Positions 1 through 8,716 of a stretch of DNA of 64,000 nt are shown here, one piece after another. The stretch is taken from assembly GCA_020073165.1 (NCBI GenBank), contig JAIQFP010000001.1, positions 248,001-312,000 of the forward strand, read 5' to 3'. Each line of letters starts with the position of its first letter. Positions within the stretch are counted from its first letter, which is position 1. Position numbers and translations under genes: made by a program. The notes below the pieces were generated by a model. It searched no databases and was not told the DNA's origin. It saw nothing but the letters and a program-made list of their open reading frames with translations. The DNA comes from Terriglobia bacterium (lineage in GTDB: Bacteria > Acidobacteriota > Terriglobia > Terriglobales > Acidobacteriaceae).

Positions 1-1
1 C

Positions 2-583
2 CGCATCCTGCGCGAGCACAACAGCGTGTTCGGCATGCTGAACCGGGTTCCTAACCAGGTTGTATGGACGGAGATCAAGCCGGGAGAGAGTTTTCCCGTG
101 GCCTCGGTGGACGGCGAAGACTCGGGATTGTGCTGCGAGCCGTTCTCGCTGGGCAGCCGGTATCCCACCTACGTCGCTGATCGCTCCGCTGACCTGTCAC
201 CAGACGAAGCTTCGCTGGGACTGTTGCTGTCATCCTCCTCCGGTGGACGATTGGCTTATCTCCCGGCCGTTCCCAAGGTGGACGACGCCCTGCTGCGCCG
301 TCTGGATACCGCCGATCTGCTGCTGTTCGACGGCACCTTCTGGAGCGATGATGAGCTGATTCGAGTGCAAGGCCAGGGCGCGACGGCGCGAGAAATGGGC
401 CATATCCCTGTCTCCTCGCCCGAAGGCAGCTTGCGGAAGCTGGCCGCGCTGCGCCGCCCCCGCAAAATCTTCTTGCATGTGAACAATACGAATCCCATGC
501 TGAACGAGTCCAGTCCGGAAAACGCTCAGGTGCGGGCGGCTGGGTGGGAGATCGCCGAGGATGGGTGGGGGTTCGAGTTATGA
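2..583 (+). CDS. pqqB: PqqB, PQQ biosynthesis protein (5' end outside window)
   Basis: This is the C-terminal two thirds of PqqB, a cytoplasmic metallo-beta-lactamase-fold protein needed for pyrroloquinoline quinone formation; it has been proposed to hydroxylate the peptide-derived intermediate or to help move the product. The reading frame is open from the first bases, so the N-terminus with the metal-binding histidines lies upstream of the window. The visible part matches the end of the family well: a LLLFDGTFWSDDEL stretch, a MGHIPVSS segment and the HVNNTNPML motif near the C-terminus. It is followed after about 95 bases by pqqC in the same direction. The precursor peptide gene pqqA is not in the window and would be expected upstream. 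Confidence 0.93.
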   Translation, partial: RILREHNSVFGMLNRVPNQVVWTEIKPGESFPVASVDGEDSGLCCEPFSLGSRYPTYVADRSADLSPDEASLGLLLSSSSGGRLAYLPAVPKVDDALLRRLDTADLLLFDGTFWSDDELIRVQGQGATAREMGHIPVSSPEGSLRKLAALRRPRKIFLHVNNTNPMLNESSPENAQVRAAGWEIAEDGWGFEL

Positions 584-585
584 CA

Positions 586-662
586 AGTTGCGAGTTGCGA
601 GTTGCAAGTTGCGGGCAGCAAGCCTCTTGGTTGCTTGCAAGTCGGCACTCGGTACCCGCAAC
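586..662. repeat. Heptamer tandem repeat with inverted arms between pqqB and pqqC
   Basis: Four consecutive 7-base units (AGTTGCG, AGTTGCG, AGTTGCA, AGTTGCG) occupy 586-613. A CCCGCAACT arm at 653-661 can pair with the AGTTGCGGG that ends the array (607-615). The repeat begins directly behind the pqqB stop codon and ends just before the pqqC ribosome-binding region. Similar short-unit repeats built from other heptamers occur at 21787, 25543 and 46176. Confidence 0.7.
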
Positions 663-677
663 TCTTGAGAGTGAATC

Positions 678-1436
678 ATGAAAGCGGCTGCCGGGACATC
701 GACCGACGCAACACTTCTTTCGCCCGAGGAACTGCACGCCCGCTTGCGTCAGGTGGGCGAAGAGCGCTATCACCATCGTCATCCTTTTCATGTGATGATG
801 CATGAGGGCCAACTCAGCCGCGGTCAACTGCAGGCCTGGGCCTTGAACCGCTATTACTACCAGAGCCGCATCCCTATCAAGGATGCCATCATTCTCTCGC
901 GCAGCGAGGACGCCGAGTTCCGCCGGGCCTGGCGCAAACGCGTGGTGGACCACGACGGCGACGCCACTCACGAAGGCGGCATCGAGCGCTGGATCAAACT
1001 GGCAGAAGCCACCGGCCTCGATCGCGAACGCGTTCTCCGCGGCGCAGAGGTGCTGCCGGCGACGCACTACGCTGTGGACGCCTATCTCGAGCTGGTAAGA
1101 GGCCGCACCTTCCTGGAAGCGGTGGCATCTTCTCTAACCGAACTATTTTCACGTGATCTGATCGCCCTGCGTATGGACCGTCTGCGCCAGCACTATCCCT
1201 GGCTGTCCGGCGGGCTGGACTACTTCACCGCGCGTCTCGACCAGGCGCCCGAGGATGCGCGCTTTGCATCGCAGTGGGTCATCGAGCACGCGCACACGCG
1301 CGCCGAGCAGGAACTGGCCATCGCCGCGCTGCGCGCCAAGTGCGACATCCTGTGGGCGCAACTGGACGCGCTCTATTTTGCCTACGTGCAGCCGGGATGG
1401 CCGCCTCCAGGCGCGTTTCGCATCGAGGAGTCGTAG
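678..1436 (+). CDS. pqqC: PqqC, pyrroloquinoline-quinone synthase
   Basis: PqqC is the cofactor-free oxidase that performs the last step of PQQ synthesis, ring closure and eight-electron oxidation of AHQQ (EC 1.3.3.11). The 252-residue product matches the usual length of about 250. The all-helical TENA/THI-4-like fold is indicated by the histidine-rich YHHRHPFH motif at residues 31-38, the RYYYQSRIPIKDA stretch at 58-70, a central DHDGDATHEGG segment near 91-101 and a C-terminal EHAHTRAEQE helix. These regions supply the basic and aromatic residues that line the PQQ pocket in known structures. The start is the first ATG after the repeat. pqqD follows after 2 bases, so the genes are very probably co-transcribed. 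Confidence 0.96.
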   Translation: MKAAAGTSTDATLLSPEELHARLRQVGEERYHHRHPFHVMMHEGQLSRGQLQAWALNRYYYQSRIPIKDAIILSRSEDAEFRRAWRKRVVDHDGDATHEGGIERWIKLAEATGLDRERVLRGAEVLPATHYAVDAYLELVRGRTFLEAVASSLTELFSRDLIALRMDRLRQHYPWLSGGLDYFTARLDQAPEDARFASQWVIEHAHTRAEQELAIAALRAKCDILWAQLDALYFAYVQPGWPPPGAFRIEES

Positions 1437-1438
1437 GC

Positions 1439-1714
1439 ATGGCCCGGCCGCTGGGTTCGAGTCAGCCGCGCTTCGCTCCCGGATGTCGCTGGGGCAAGCA
1501 AGGCGACGACCAGGTCGTACTTTTTCCCGAGGGAATGATTCGGTTGCAAGGCACCGGCCAGAGCGTGCTGGAACTGTGCGACGGAGAGCGTACCGTCGAG
1601 GAGATTGTCGGAGTGCTCGCGGGCCGATTCAACAGCGCTGATCCGGCAAAGATTCGAGAAGACGTCACCGCGTTTCTGGAGGCCCTGCAACAGAAGCGCA
1701 TCGTGGACTATTGA
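1439..1714 (+). CDS. pqqD: PqqD, PqqA-binding chaperone
   Basis: PqqD is the small peptide chaperone (RiPP recognition element) that binds the PqqA precursor and presents it to the radical SAM enzyme PqqE. The product has 91 residues, the usual size. The N-terminal RFAPGCRWGKQGDD region forms the beta strands of the family, and a winged-helix part with ELCDGERTVEEIVGVL and the final LEALQQKRIVDY helix follows. I chose the ATG 2 bases after the pqqC stop; the frame is open further upstream, but that part overlaps pqqC. Its stop codon overlaps the pqqE ATG by one base (TGATG), implying translational coupling of the two interacting proteins. Confidence 0.93.
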   Translation: MARPLGSSQPRFAPGCRWGKQGDDQVVLFPEGMIRLQGTGQSVLELCDGERTVEEIVGVLAGRFNSADPAKIREDVTAFLEALQQKRIVDY

Positions 1715-2802
1715 TGATTCCCAACCCTCTGGCGCTCATTGCCGAGATCACGCACCGCTGCCCGCTGCATTGCGTCTATTGCTCGAACCCCCTGCAAATG
1801 GCTGGCGCGAAGGAAGAACTGGCAACGGGAGGCTGGCTGCGTGTTTTTCAGGAGGCTGCCCGGCTGGGAATTCTTCACCTGCATCTGACGGGCGGTGAGC
1901 CGCTGGCCCGCTTGGATCTGAAGGAGTTGGTCGCGGGTGCGCACGCATGCGGTCTCTACAGCAACCTGATTACGTCAGGCATCGGCCTCTCCGAAACTCG
2001 TTTGAAGGAAATAGTGGAGGTAGGGCTCGACCACATCCAACTGAGCTTCCAGGATGCCCGGGAGGGACCCGCCAACTGGATTGCCGGGGCGAAGGCCCAC
2101 GCTCACAAGGTTGCGCTGGCTGCCACGATTCGCCGGTTCCCGATCGCGTTCACGGTCAACCTGGTCGTACATCGTCAGAATCTCGATTGTCTTGAGGAGA
2201 TGATCACTTTCATCGAGCAACTTCAACCCGAGCGGGTGGAGATCGCTCACGCCCAGTATTACGGCTGGGCGCTGAAGAACCGCGATAGCCTGATGCCCAC
2301 TCGGGAGCAACTGGACAATTGCTTGCGCATCGTCGAGGCCGCTCAGCAGAGGCTTTCGGGGACTATGCGTATCGATTGCGTCGTGCCCGACTATTACGCG
2401 CGTTATCCCAAGGCCTGCATGGGCGGCTGGGGACGCCGCCTGATGCTGATCGATCCTGCCGGACGCGTGCTCCCGTGCCACGCCGCCGGCGTCATTCCCG
2501 GCATGCAGTTCGACAACGTGCTCGAGCACCCGTTGGAATGGATCTGGACGGATTCATCCGCCTTCCAGCGCTTTCGCGGGGAAGACTGGATGCCGGACCC
2601 CTGCCGCAGTTGTGACCGCCGGAGCGAGGATTTCGGCGGTTGCCGCTGCCAGGCGTTTCTGCTCACCGGCGATGCCAGCGCCACGGACCCAACGTGCTCG
2701 TTAGCGCCCATGCACAATGTAGTGGAAAACGCGCGCCTGCAAGCTGCAGGCCAAGGGAGCGCCTCCGAGGTGGTCTGGCTCTACCGGCCCAATCCGGAAT
2801 AA
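1714..2802 (+). CDS. pqqE: PqqE, radical SAM PqqA peptide cyclase
   Basis: PqqE is the radical S-adenosylmethionine enzyme that makes the carbon-carbon bond between the Glu and Tyr side chains of PqqA, the first step of PQQ synthesis (EC 1.21.98.4). The 362-residue product has the radical SAM cluster motif CPLHCVYC with Cys16, Cys20 and Cys23, a TGGEPL glycine motif near residue 55, and a SPASM domain at the C-terminus. The SPASM cysteines are visible in CMGGWG, LPCHA, CRSCDRR and GGCRCQAF and ligate the auxiliary iron-sulfur clusters. The ATG overlaps the pqqD stop; a TTG one codon upstream is possible but less likely. It is the last gene of the operon and is followed by a GC-rich hairpin. 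Confidence 0.97.
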   Translation: MIPNPLALIAEITHRCPLHCVYCSNPLQMAGAKEELATGGWLRVFQEAARLGILHLHLTGGEPLARLDLKELVAGAHACGLYSNLITSGIGLSETRLKEIVEVGLDHIQLSFQDAREGPANWIAGAKAHAHKVALAATIRRFPIAFTVNLVVHRQNLDCLEEMITFIEQLQPERVEIAHAQYYGWALKNRDSLMPTREQLDNCLRIVEAAQQRLSGTMRIDCVVPDYYARYPKACMGGWGRRLMLIDPAGRVLPCHAAGVIPGMQFDNVLEHPLEWIWTDSSAFQRFRGEDWMPDPCRSCDRRSEDFGGCRCQAFLLTGDASATDPTCSLAPMHNVVENARLQAAGQGSASEVVWLYRPNPE

Positions 2803-2807
2803 TGAAA

Positions 2808-2829
2808 GGGCGGCAGGCTTCTGCCGCCC
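2808..2829 (+). terminator. Hairpin at the end of the PQQ operon
   Basis: GGGCGGCAG and CTGCCGCCC form a perfect 9-bp stem with a GCTT loop six bases after the pqqE stop. There is no T-run after it, so it may act as an RNA 3'-end stabiliser or a weak terminator. Confidence 0.55.
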
Positions 2830-2832
2830 CCG

Positions 2833-2854
2833 GAGACGCAGCAAGCTGCATCTC
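2833..2854. repeat. GAGACGCAGC-type palindrome
   Basis: GAGACGCAGC, AA, GCTGCATCTC forms a 10-bp stem with one mismatch. It has the same plan as the two palindromes at 24141 and 24180, so it is a third copy of that family. It lies between the convergent ends of pqqE and the beta-propeller gene. Confidence 0.6.
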
Positions 2855-2874
2855 TGCAGAATCATCTCAAGCGC

Positions 2875-4137
2875 CTAACCAATCGGGGAAAACAGGACCA
2901 GGGTCTTTGGCAGCTGCAGGAACCCGTCCTCGAAATCAATCCCGAAGCGCGACGCGCCACCCACACTCCATACATCGGTCGTCCCCGGCAGAACGAAGAT
3001 TCCGTTCAGTTGTTGCGCCAGGCCCCGGGTCGGGCTGGGAATGATCGTCCAAGTATTGCCATCGAAGTGTTCGATCAGGGTGGTGTGCTGTCCTGCGGTT
3101 GCGGCGGTCTCATAAAAGCCGGCGGCATAGAGGTCGCTTCCCGATACCGCTGCGACCCCGTGAAGCGTGTTCAGGTCTCCACGGGCCTCACCCTGGTTGG
3201 GGCTCGGCACCACCGACCATTGGGTTCCATTCCAGTGTTCGATCAGGGTCAAGGTGTTCTGTGCGTTGGCATCGGCGATGAAGCCGACCGCGGTGACGTC
3301 GTTGGCCGCAACCGACTGGACGCTGAGCAGTACATTCTGGTCGAGAAATTGCTTGGGCAGCGGGTTAGGCGTAGAAACGGTTTTCCAGGTGGCGCCGTCA
3401 AAATGCAGAGCCAGGGTCTGGACGGACACGGTGGCCTGGTCGGTCGAGTTGCCGACCGCCCAGATGTCGGTGGCGGAGCTCGCCGTGACCGCGGAAAGCA
3501 GGTTGCCGGTGGGGCTGGGATTGGGGCTGGGCACAACGCTCCAGGCGGTGCCATCCCAGTGCTCGATGAGGGTCAGTACGGCACCGTTGGAGGCAGGTTG
3601 GTAACCGACCACGTAAATGTCGTTCGCGGCCAGGGCCACAATGCCATTCAAGGCAGCGTTGTCGTTGGTATTCAGCGCGGGAGTATGCACCGGCGTCCAC
3701 GCCGTACCGTCCCAGTGCAACACCATCGGTTTAAGCAGCGCGTTACAAGTAAAGAAGAAACCCACGGCCCACACGTCGTTAGGGGCAACTGCCGCCACCG
3801 CATTCAGGACGTTTCCGCTGTTGCCCTGGCAGTGCGAGCCGGGATTTGGGGTGCGCACCAGCTTCCACTGGCTTCCGTCCCAATGCATGGCGAGGGTTCG
3901 GGAGTCGTTGAGATTGTTGTCGTTCTGGTAACCGACCGCCCAGGCATCACTCGTGGAAAGTGCCGCCACCGCATTGAGGGTGTTCCCCTGAACGTTGGGG
4001 CTGGGGCTGTTCTGAATCGCGAATATGGAGGTTTGCGCAGTGGACGGAACCGCTAATCCCAGCGCGCCAAGCAGGACCACAACAATGACTGTCCGATGGA
4101 CTGGAAGATGTCGCTCATAAAGCGTCGAGTAGTTCAC
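2875..4137 (-). CDS. Secreted seven-bladed beta-propeller protein, function unknown
   Basis: The 420-residue product begins with a basic segment and a hydrophobic stretch (about residues 17-33, ending PSTAQ), a likely signal peptide. The rest is a tandem array of units of about 50-55 residues. Each unit contains a D-x-W-A-V-G-like strand (seven copies, from DAWAVGY to DVWSVGG) and, in six of the seven, an HWDGxxW core followed by a PSPNP-type turn. Seven such units, with the extra PSPN strand at the N-terminus closing the ring, fit a secreted seven-bladed propeller. No catalytic residues can be named; a surface binding role is an inference. A GTG start is used, with GGGAG 8 bases upstream. 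It is convergent with the PQQ operon and divergent from the regulator gene. Confidence 0.75.
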   Translation of the reverse strand: MNYSTLYERHLPVHRTVIVVVLLGALGLAVPSTAQTSIFAIQNSPSPNVQGNTLNAVAALSTSDAWAVGYQNDNNLNDSRTLAMHWDGSQWKLVRTPNPGSHCQGNSGNVLNAVAAVAPNDVWAVGFFFTCNALLKPMVLHWDGTAWTPVHTPALNTNDNAALNGIVALAANDIYVVGYQPASNGAVLTLIEHWDGTAWSVVPSPNPSPTGNLLSAVTASSATDIWAVGNSTDQATVSVQTLALHFDGATWKTVSTPNPLPKQFLDQNVLLSVQSVAANDVTAVGFIADANAQNTLTLIEHWNGTQWSVVPSPNQGEARGDLNTLHGVAAVSGSDLYAAGFYETAATAGQHTTLIEHFDGNTWTIIPSPTRGLAQQLNGIFVLPGTTDVWSVGGASRFGIDFEDGFLQLPKTLVLFSPIG

Positions 4138-4420
4138 GGTTTCACTCCCAAAGGTGAGTAGTCTATTACCGAAGGTAAGCTAGTGCTGCCCAAAGCAGTG
4201 AATGTCTGCAGCTTGTAAAAAGATTGTCAACAATAGGTTTACAGCCACTTTGGCAGGGGAAATTGATAGTAAGCTTGATCCGTCGACAAGACATTTGCCC
4301 GAAAAAAGGACTTACGGAGCGTCTATGATTAGAGTCGAAGGAAGTGGGGAGTCAGCCGTCCTGCGAATCCCGGAAAGCCCGCGCGAAGGTTATTCCCACC
4401 TTGACGCGGGGGCCACCACC

Positions 4421-5098
4421 ATGGAACGAATTCTGGTTGTCGAAGATGACCGTGCGGTACAGCGCGCACTTAAGCGCCTGTTTGAGACCGAAGGCTTTGC
4501 TGTGGAGATCAGTTCGGACGGAAAGTCGGCCTTGGAGGCCTTCCGCACGACCGCTCCCGCTGCCATCGTGCTCGACCTGCGTCTTCCTGCTATGTCGGGC
4601 CGCGACGTCTGCCGCGAAATCAAGCAGCAGTCGCCCTCGCTCCCTATTATTGTTCTGAGCGCGACCAGCGATGTTTCGGACAAAGTGCTGCTGCTCGAGC
4701 TCGGCGCCGACGATTACGTGACCAAGCCTTTCAGCCCGCGCGAGTTATTGGCCCGGGTGCGGGCCGCGTTGCGGCGCAACGTGCGCACCGGCACCGGCGA
4801 GATATTTGCCTTCGCCGGGATCTCCGTGGATTTCACCAAGATGGAAGTGAACCGCGATGGCGAGCCGGTGGCGCTCACCGCCCAGGAATTCAAGACCTTG
4901 AAATTCCTGGTGCAAAATGCGGAACGGGTTATCTCCCGTGATGAGCTGCTCAATGAAGTCTGGGGCTACCAGAATTACCCCTCGACCCGCACCGTGGACA
5001 ACCACATCCTGAAGTTGCGGCAGAAGCTGGAGAAGGATCCCGCGAATCCGGTACACTTCCGGACCGTTCACGGGATGGGCTACAAATTCGTACGCTAA
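4421..5098 (+). CDS. OmpR/PhoB-family response regulator
   Basis: A two-component DNA-binding response regulator of 225 residues. The receiver domain (residues 1-120) shows the acidic pair Asp9/Asp10, the phospho-acceptor Asp52 in VLDLRLP, Ser80 and the conserved Lys102 in TKPFSP. The C-terminal winged helix (about 130-225) has the family's LTAQEFKTLKFL start, the TVDNHILKLRQKLE recognition helix and the GMGYKF ending. The chosen ATG gives the usual family length. An in-frame ATG at 4325 with GGAG 7 bases upstream would add 32 residues with no domain similarity I recognise, and remains possible. The sensor kinase gene follows after 55 bases, so the two form a pair. The signal and target genes cannot be read from the sequence; the adjacent barrel and cupredoxin genes are plausible targets. 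Confidence 0.93.
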   Translation: MERILVVEDDRAVQRALKRLFETEGFAVEISSDGKSALEAFRTTAPAAIVLDLRLPAMSGRDVCREIKQQSPSLPIIVLSATSDVSDKVLLLELGADDYVTKPFSPRELLARVRAALRRNVRTGTGEIFAFAGISVDFTKMEVNRDGEPVALTAQEFKTLKFLVQNAERVISRDELLNEVWGYQNYPSTRTVDNHILKLRQKLEKDPANPVHFRTVHGMGYKFVR

Positions 5099-5153
5099 TG
5101 GAAGAGCAGGGAGCGGGACAGGTACAGCCGGGCTGTGGGGCAGGAGAGCAGGC

Positions 5154-6968
5154 ATGGTGAAACTTCGGATGCGGACCAAGTTCCTGCTCTCCATGCTGCT
5201 CATCTCCGCCGGGCTCACCTCCACCAGCCTTCTGCTGGTCCGCCGCAGCGTCCAGGCGCAGGTCAGGAACTCCCTGTTCTCCGACCTGCGTAATTCGGTC
5301 ACTACCTTTCAGAATTTCCAGCGGGAACGCGAACTTACCCTCACCCACTCGGCGGAGTTGCTCGCCGACCTGCCCAACCTGCGGGCCCTGATGACGACCC
5401 AGGACGAGGCTACCATTCAGGATGCGTCCGACGATCTGTGGCGCTTGGCTGGCACCGACCTGTTTGTGCTGGCCGACCGGACGGGAAGAGTGGTCGCCCT
5501 CCATACCGCATCCCCTGGTTTTACCCGCACCATGGCCCAGGATGCGCTGGGCACCGCCTTGAACCAGGAAGCTCCCGGCCACTGGTGGTTCGGCGCCAAC
5601 CATCTTTATGAGAGTTTTCTCAAGCCGATCTATTTTGGTCCCGCTAAGGACAACCGCCTGCTGGGTTTCCTGGTCATTGGCTATGAGATCGACGACAGGG
5701 TGGCTTCGCAGGTCAGCCGCATCGCGGCCAGCCAGGTCGCGTTCTACTACGGCGACACCATCGTTCGCAGCACCCTCACCCCGGAGCACGAGGCGGAACT
5801 GGCCCGCCTGCGCGGGCTTCATTCCACTCCCGGCGCGGCTGAGCCCGAACAGGTGCAACTAGGGGACGAGCGTTTTCTGGGCACCTCGCTGGAATTGGCT
5901 TCAGAAAAAAATCCTTCTGTGCGTCTGAGCGTCCTCAAGTCGTACGACCGGGCGACCGCCTTCCTGGACAGTCTGAACCGGCTCCTGCTGGCTCTTGGCC
6001 TGGCTGCCGTGCTCGGAGGCAGCGCGCTGGTCTTCTTTATCTCCCACACCTTTACCCGGCCGTTGGGAAATCTGGTGGCCGGGGTGCGCGCCCTGGAAAC
6101 GGGAGATTTTACCTATGCCCTCGATGCGCGCGGCGGCGATGAGGTGGCGGAGGTCACGGGAGCCTTCGACCGCATGCGCAACAGCCTGCTGAAAACCCAG
6201 CAGGAGTTGTTGGAGGCGGAACGGCTCGCCACCATTGGACGCATGGCGAGCTCGATCTCCCATGATCTGCGCCATTCCCTCGCCGCCATCGTGGCCAACG
6301 CGGAGTTCCTCTGCGAGAGCCGGCTGACCTCTGAACAGCGCGAGGATCTCTACCACGAGGTCCGGGTCGCCGTGAACCAGATGACCGACCTCATCGACTC
6401 GCTGCTGGAGTTCTCCCGCACCCGCGAGTCACTGCGCCCGACCTATGGCAGTGTCAAAGAAACCGTGGAGCGCGTGGTCCACAACATTCGGTCGCATCCC
6501 GAATTCCACCCCGTGCAGATCGCGGTGAACCAGACCGGCAGCAGCATCGGCTGGTTCGACCCCAAGAAGCTGGAGCGCGCTCTTTACAACCTCCTGCTCA
6601 ACGCCTGCGAGGCGGTGAGCGGCAACAACGGGCGCATTGACATCGACTTAAGCGAGTTTCCCGGGGGCGTCGAGGTTCGGGTGGCTGACAACGGCCGTGG
6701 CATTCCCGAATCCATTCGGGGCAAGCTCTTTGAACCGTTCGTGAGCTATGGCAAAGAGAATGGCACCGGATTGGGTCTCACCGTGGTGCAGAAGATTGTG
6801 CAAGATCATGGAGGTGACGTCACGGTGGAAAAAACGTCCAAAGAGGGGACGATTTTCCGGCTGGTGCTTCCGCTCGCCTCATCTTCCAACGGTGGCCCCG
6901 ATAGCCGTGGCGAAGGCAAGACCGCCACGCCACCACTGGTTCGGACAAAGCGGGCCCAGTCGGAGTAG
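5154..6968 (+). CDS. Membrane sensor histidine kinase
   Basis: A 604-residue inner-membrane histidine kinase, the probable partner of the preceding regulator. Transmembrane helix 1 covers about residues 9-29. A periplasmic sensor region of about 240 residues follows, with a LFVLADRTGRVVALHT segment typical of Cache/PAS-like folds, then helix 2 at about 275-298, a HAMP linker (300-350), a HisKA domain with phospho-acceptor His370 in SISHDLRHS, and a HATPase domain. The ATPase domain has the N-box LLLNACEAV, the G1 box DNGRGIPE and the G2 box GTGLGLTVV. All catalytic motifs are intact. The input signal is unknown; the sensor domain is soluble and periplasmic. Confidence 0.93.
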   Translation: MVKLRMRTKFLLSMLLISAGLTSTSLLLVRRSVQAQVRNSLFSDLRNSVTTFQNFQRERELTLTHSAELLADLPNLRALMTTQDEATIQDASDDLWRLAGTDLFVLADRTGRVVALHTASPGFTRTMAQDALGTALNQEAPGHWWFGANHLYESFLKPIYFGPAKDNRLLGFLVIGYEIDDRVASQVSRIAASQVAFYYGDTIVRSTLTPEHEAELARLRGLHSTPGAAEPEQVQLGDERFLGTSLELASEKNPSVRLSVLKSYDRATAFLDSLNRLLLALGLAAVLGGSALVFFISHTFTRPLGNLVAGVRALETGDFTYALDARGGDEVAEVTGAFDRMRNSLLKTQQELLEAERLATIGRMASSISHDLRHSLAAIVANAEFLCESRLTSEQREDLYHEVRVAVNQMTDLIDSLLEFSRTRESLRPTYGSVKETVERVVHNIRSHPEFHPVQIAVNQTGSSIGWFDPKKLERALYNLLLNACEAVSGNNGRIDIDLSEFPGGVEVRVADNGRGIPESIRGKLFEPFVSYGKENGTGLGLTVVQKIVQDHGGDVTVEKTSKEGTIFRLVLPLASSSNGGPDSRGEGKTATPPLVRTKRAQSE

Positions 6969-7074
6969 GATTTCCCAGGTTATGCCCGGGGTGCGCGCGA
7001 AATGCAGACCCCGCGGGTTCACTGAAACGTCATAGAGACAAGGTACTTCCCTAGTCTTCTTCGGGAGGCGAACT

Positions 7075-8715
7075 GTGAAGCACAAGAATGGTTTGTCTGG
7101 TTGCATTCGAGCATCCGGCACGCTGGGATTGCTTCTGCTGGCCTTCAGTGGTTCGGCGTGGACACAACAGGCCAGCCCGCCGCCCGCCGCCCCACCGGCC
7201 CCGCAGCAGGATTCCATGGTTGCCGCTATCCACGAACTGCAGGAACAGGTTCGCGAGTTGCGCTCCGCGGTGGAGGAGATGCGCGCCGAGGCTGCGCAGT
7301 ACCGCGCCGAGACCTCAGAGCTGCGGCGTGAACTGCAAGCTACTCGCAACGAGGGGGCGGTGGCATCCAACGGTGCGCCTCCGCAGGCGAGCTCGTATTC
7401 TGCTCCTGCGGCCACGGCCGCCGAACCCGTATTCCCGAACCCCAATTCCAAGCTGCCTCAGGAAGCCAGCGCCACACCCTCCGGATCTTTGGAGGACCGT
7501 GTCGCCGCCCTGGAAGACTCCACACAACTGCTCAGCAGCAAGGTCGACGACCAGTACCAAACCAAGGTCGAAAGCGCCTCCAAGTACAAAGTCAGGCTTT
7601 CCGGCATTGTGTTGTTGAACGCTTTCAGCAATCGGGGCGTGACCGACAATCAGGACGTTCCCAACTGGGCCAGTCCGCGGGCCCCGTTCGAACCCCAGGG
7701 GAATTTCGGCGCCACCATGCGGCAATCCGAGCTGGGGCTGGAGGTCTTCGGTCCCCGCCTGGCAGGGGCCAGAACCAGCGGGAACTTACAGTTGGACTTC
7801 TCCGGAGGGTTCCCGGTCACAGAAAACGGCGTGAATTTCGGAGTCGCCCGCCTGCGCATCGCCAGCATGCGGCTGGATTGGGATCACACCGCGATCGTTG
7901 CCGGCCAGGACAACCTGTTTCTGTCCCCGCTCTCCCCCACTTCCTTTGCTTCGCTCGCTCTACCTGAGTTCGCCTACGCCGGCAACCTTTGGGGATGGAT
8001 CCCACAGGTTCGCGTGGAGCATCGCTTCGATCTGTCCAGCAATCAGAGCGTCACTCTGCAGGGCGGCATCCTGGACAATCTGACCGGAGAGCAGCCTTAC
8101 CACACCTTTGACCGCAACCCGCAAGCGGGCGAAGCCTCGAGCCAGCCCGGTTTCGGAGTGCGCCTGGCCTGGACGCGGAACATCTTTGGTCGAAACCTGA
8201 CTCTGGGTGGAGCGGGCTACTACAGCCGGCAGAACTGGGGCTTCAACCGGCATGTCGATGGCTGGGCGGGGATGACAGACTGGGAAATTCCGCTCGCTTC
8301 CCGAGTCACGGTCTCGGGAGAGTTCTATCGCGGCCTGGCAGTCGGCGGATTCGGGGGCGCCGTCGGACGAAGCGTCCTGTTTGACCTGAATCCGATGCGG
8401 CCGGATGCGCAGTTGCGGGCGCTGGATTCCATCGGCGGGTGGTCGCAGTTGAAGGTCAAGGCCACAGCCAAACTGGAGTTCAACGGGGCCTTCGGCCTGG
8501 ATAATCCCTACGCGGAAGACGTTCGACCCTTCTCTGCCGTGCAGAGCTATTTTGGTTTGCTCTCGCAGAATCGCGGCGCTATGGTGAACGTCATCTACCG
8601 GCCGCGGTCGAACTTGCTGTTGTCCACCGAGTATAGACACTTGAAGACGTATGCGATCGACTCCGGCAACTCGACGGCCGACCAGGTGAACATGATGATG
8701 GGGATCCTTTTCTGA
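7075..8715 (+). CDS. Outer-membrane porin-like beta-barrel with N-terminal coiled coil
   Basis: The 546-residue product has a signal peptide (basic start, then LGLLLLAFSGSAW), a Pro/Ala-rich spacer and a coiled-coil segment at about residues 45-95 rich in Glu, Arg and Ala heptads. A second short helix precedes a long region of alternating polar and hydrophobic strands that ends in phenylalanine (MMGILF), the usual C-terminal signature of outer-membrane barrels. The layout resembles porins whose coiled coil reaches through the periplasm toward peptidoglycan. The transported substrate is unknown. The start is a GTG with GGGAGGCG just upstream. The cupredoxin gene starts 2 bases after its stop codon, so the two are one transcription unit. 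Confidence 0.8.
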   Translation: MKHKNGLSGCIRASGTLGLLLLAFSGSAWTQQASPPPAAPPAPQQDSMVAAIHELQEQVRELRSAVEEMRAEAAQYRAETSELRRELQATRNEGAVASNGAPPQASSYSAPAATAAEPVFPNPNSKLPQEASATPSGSLEDRVAALEDSTQLLSSKVDDQYQTKVESASKYKVRLSGIVLLNAFSNRGVTDNQDVPNWASPRAPFEPQGNFGATMRQSELGLEVFGPRLAGARTSGNLQLDFSGGFPVTENGVNFGVARLRIASMRLDWDHTAIVAGQDNLFLSPLSPTSFASLALPEFAYAGNLWGWIPQVRVEHRFDLSSNQSVTLQGGILDNLTGEQPYHTFDRNPQAGEASSQPGFGVRLAWTRNIFGRNLTLGGAGYYSRQNWGFNRHVDGWAGMTDWEIPLASRVTVSGEFYRGLAVGGFGGAVGRSVLFDLNPMRPDAQLRALDSIGGWSQLKVKATAKLEFNGAFGLDNPYAEDVRPFSAVQSYFGLLSQNRGAMVNVIYRPRSNLLLSTEYRHLKTYAIDSGNSTADQVNMMMGILF

Positions 8716-8716
8716 T

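Noticed and set aside
75-1067. Minus-strand frame of 330 codons across pqqB and pqqC
   Set aside because: It crosses the heptamer repeat and lies opposite two well-recognised PQQ genes; no domain or ribosome-binding site supports it.
4202-4420. N-terminal extension of the response regulator
   Set aside because: The extra residues have no similarity to the family, and the ATG at 4421 gives a full-length regulator. The ATG at 4325 is kept only as an alternative.
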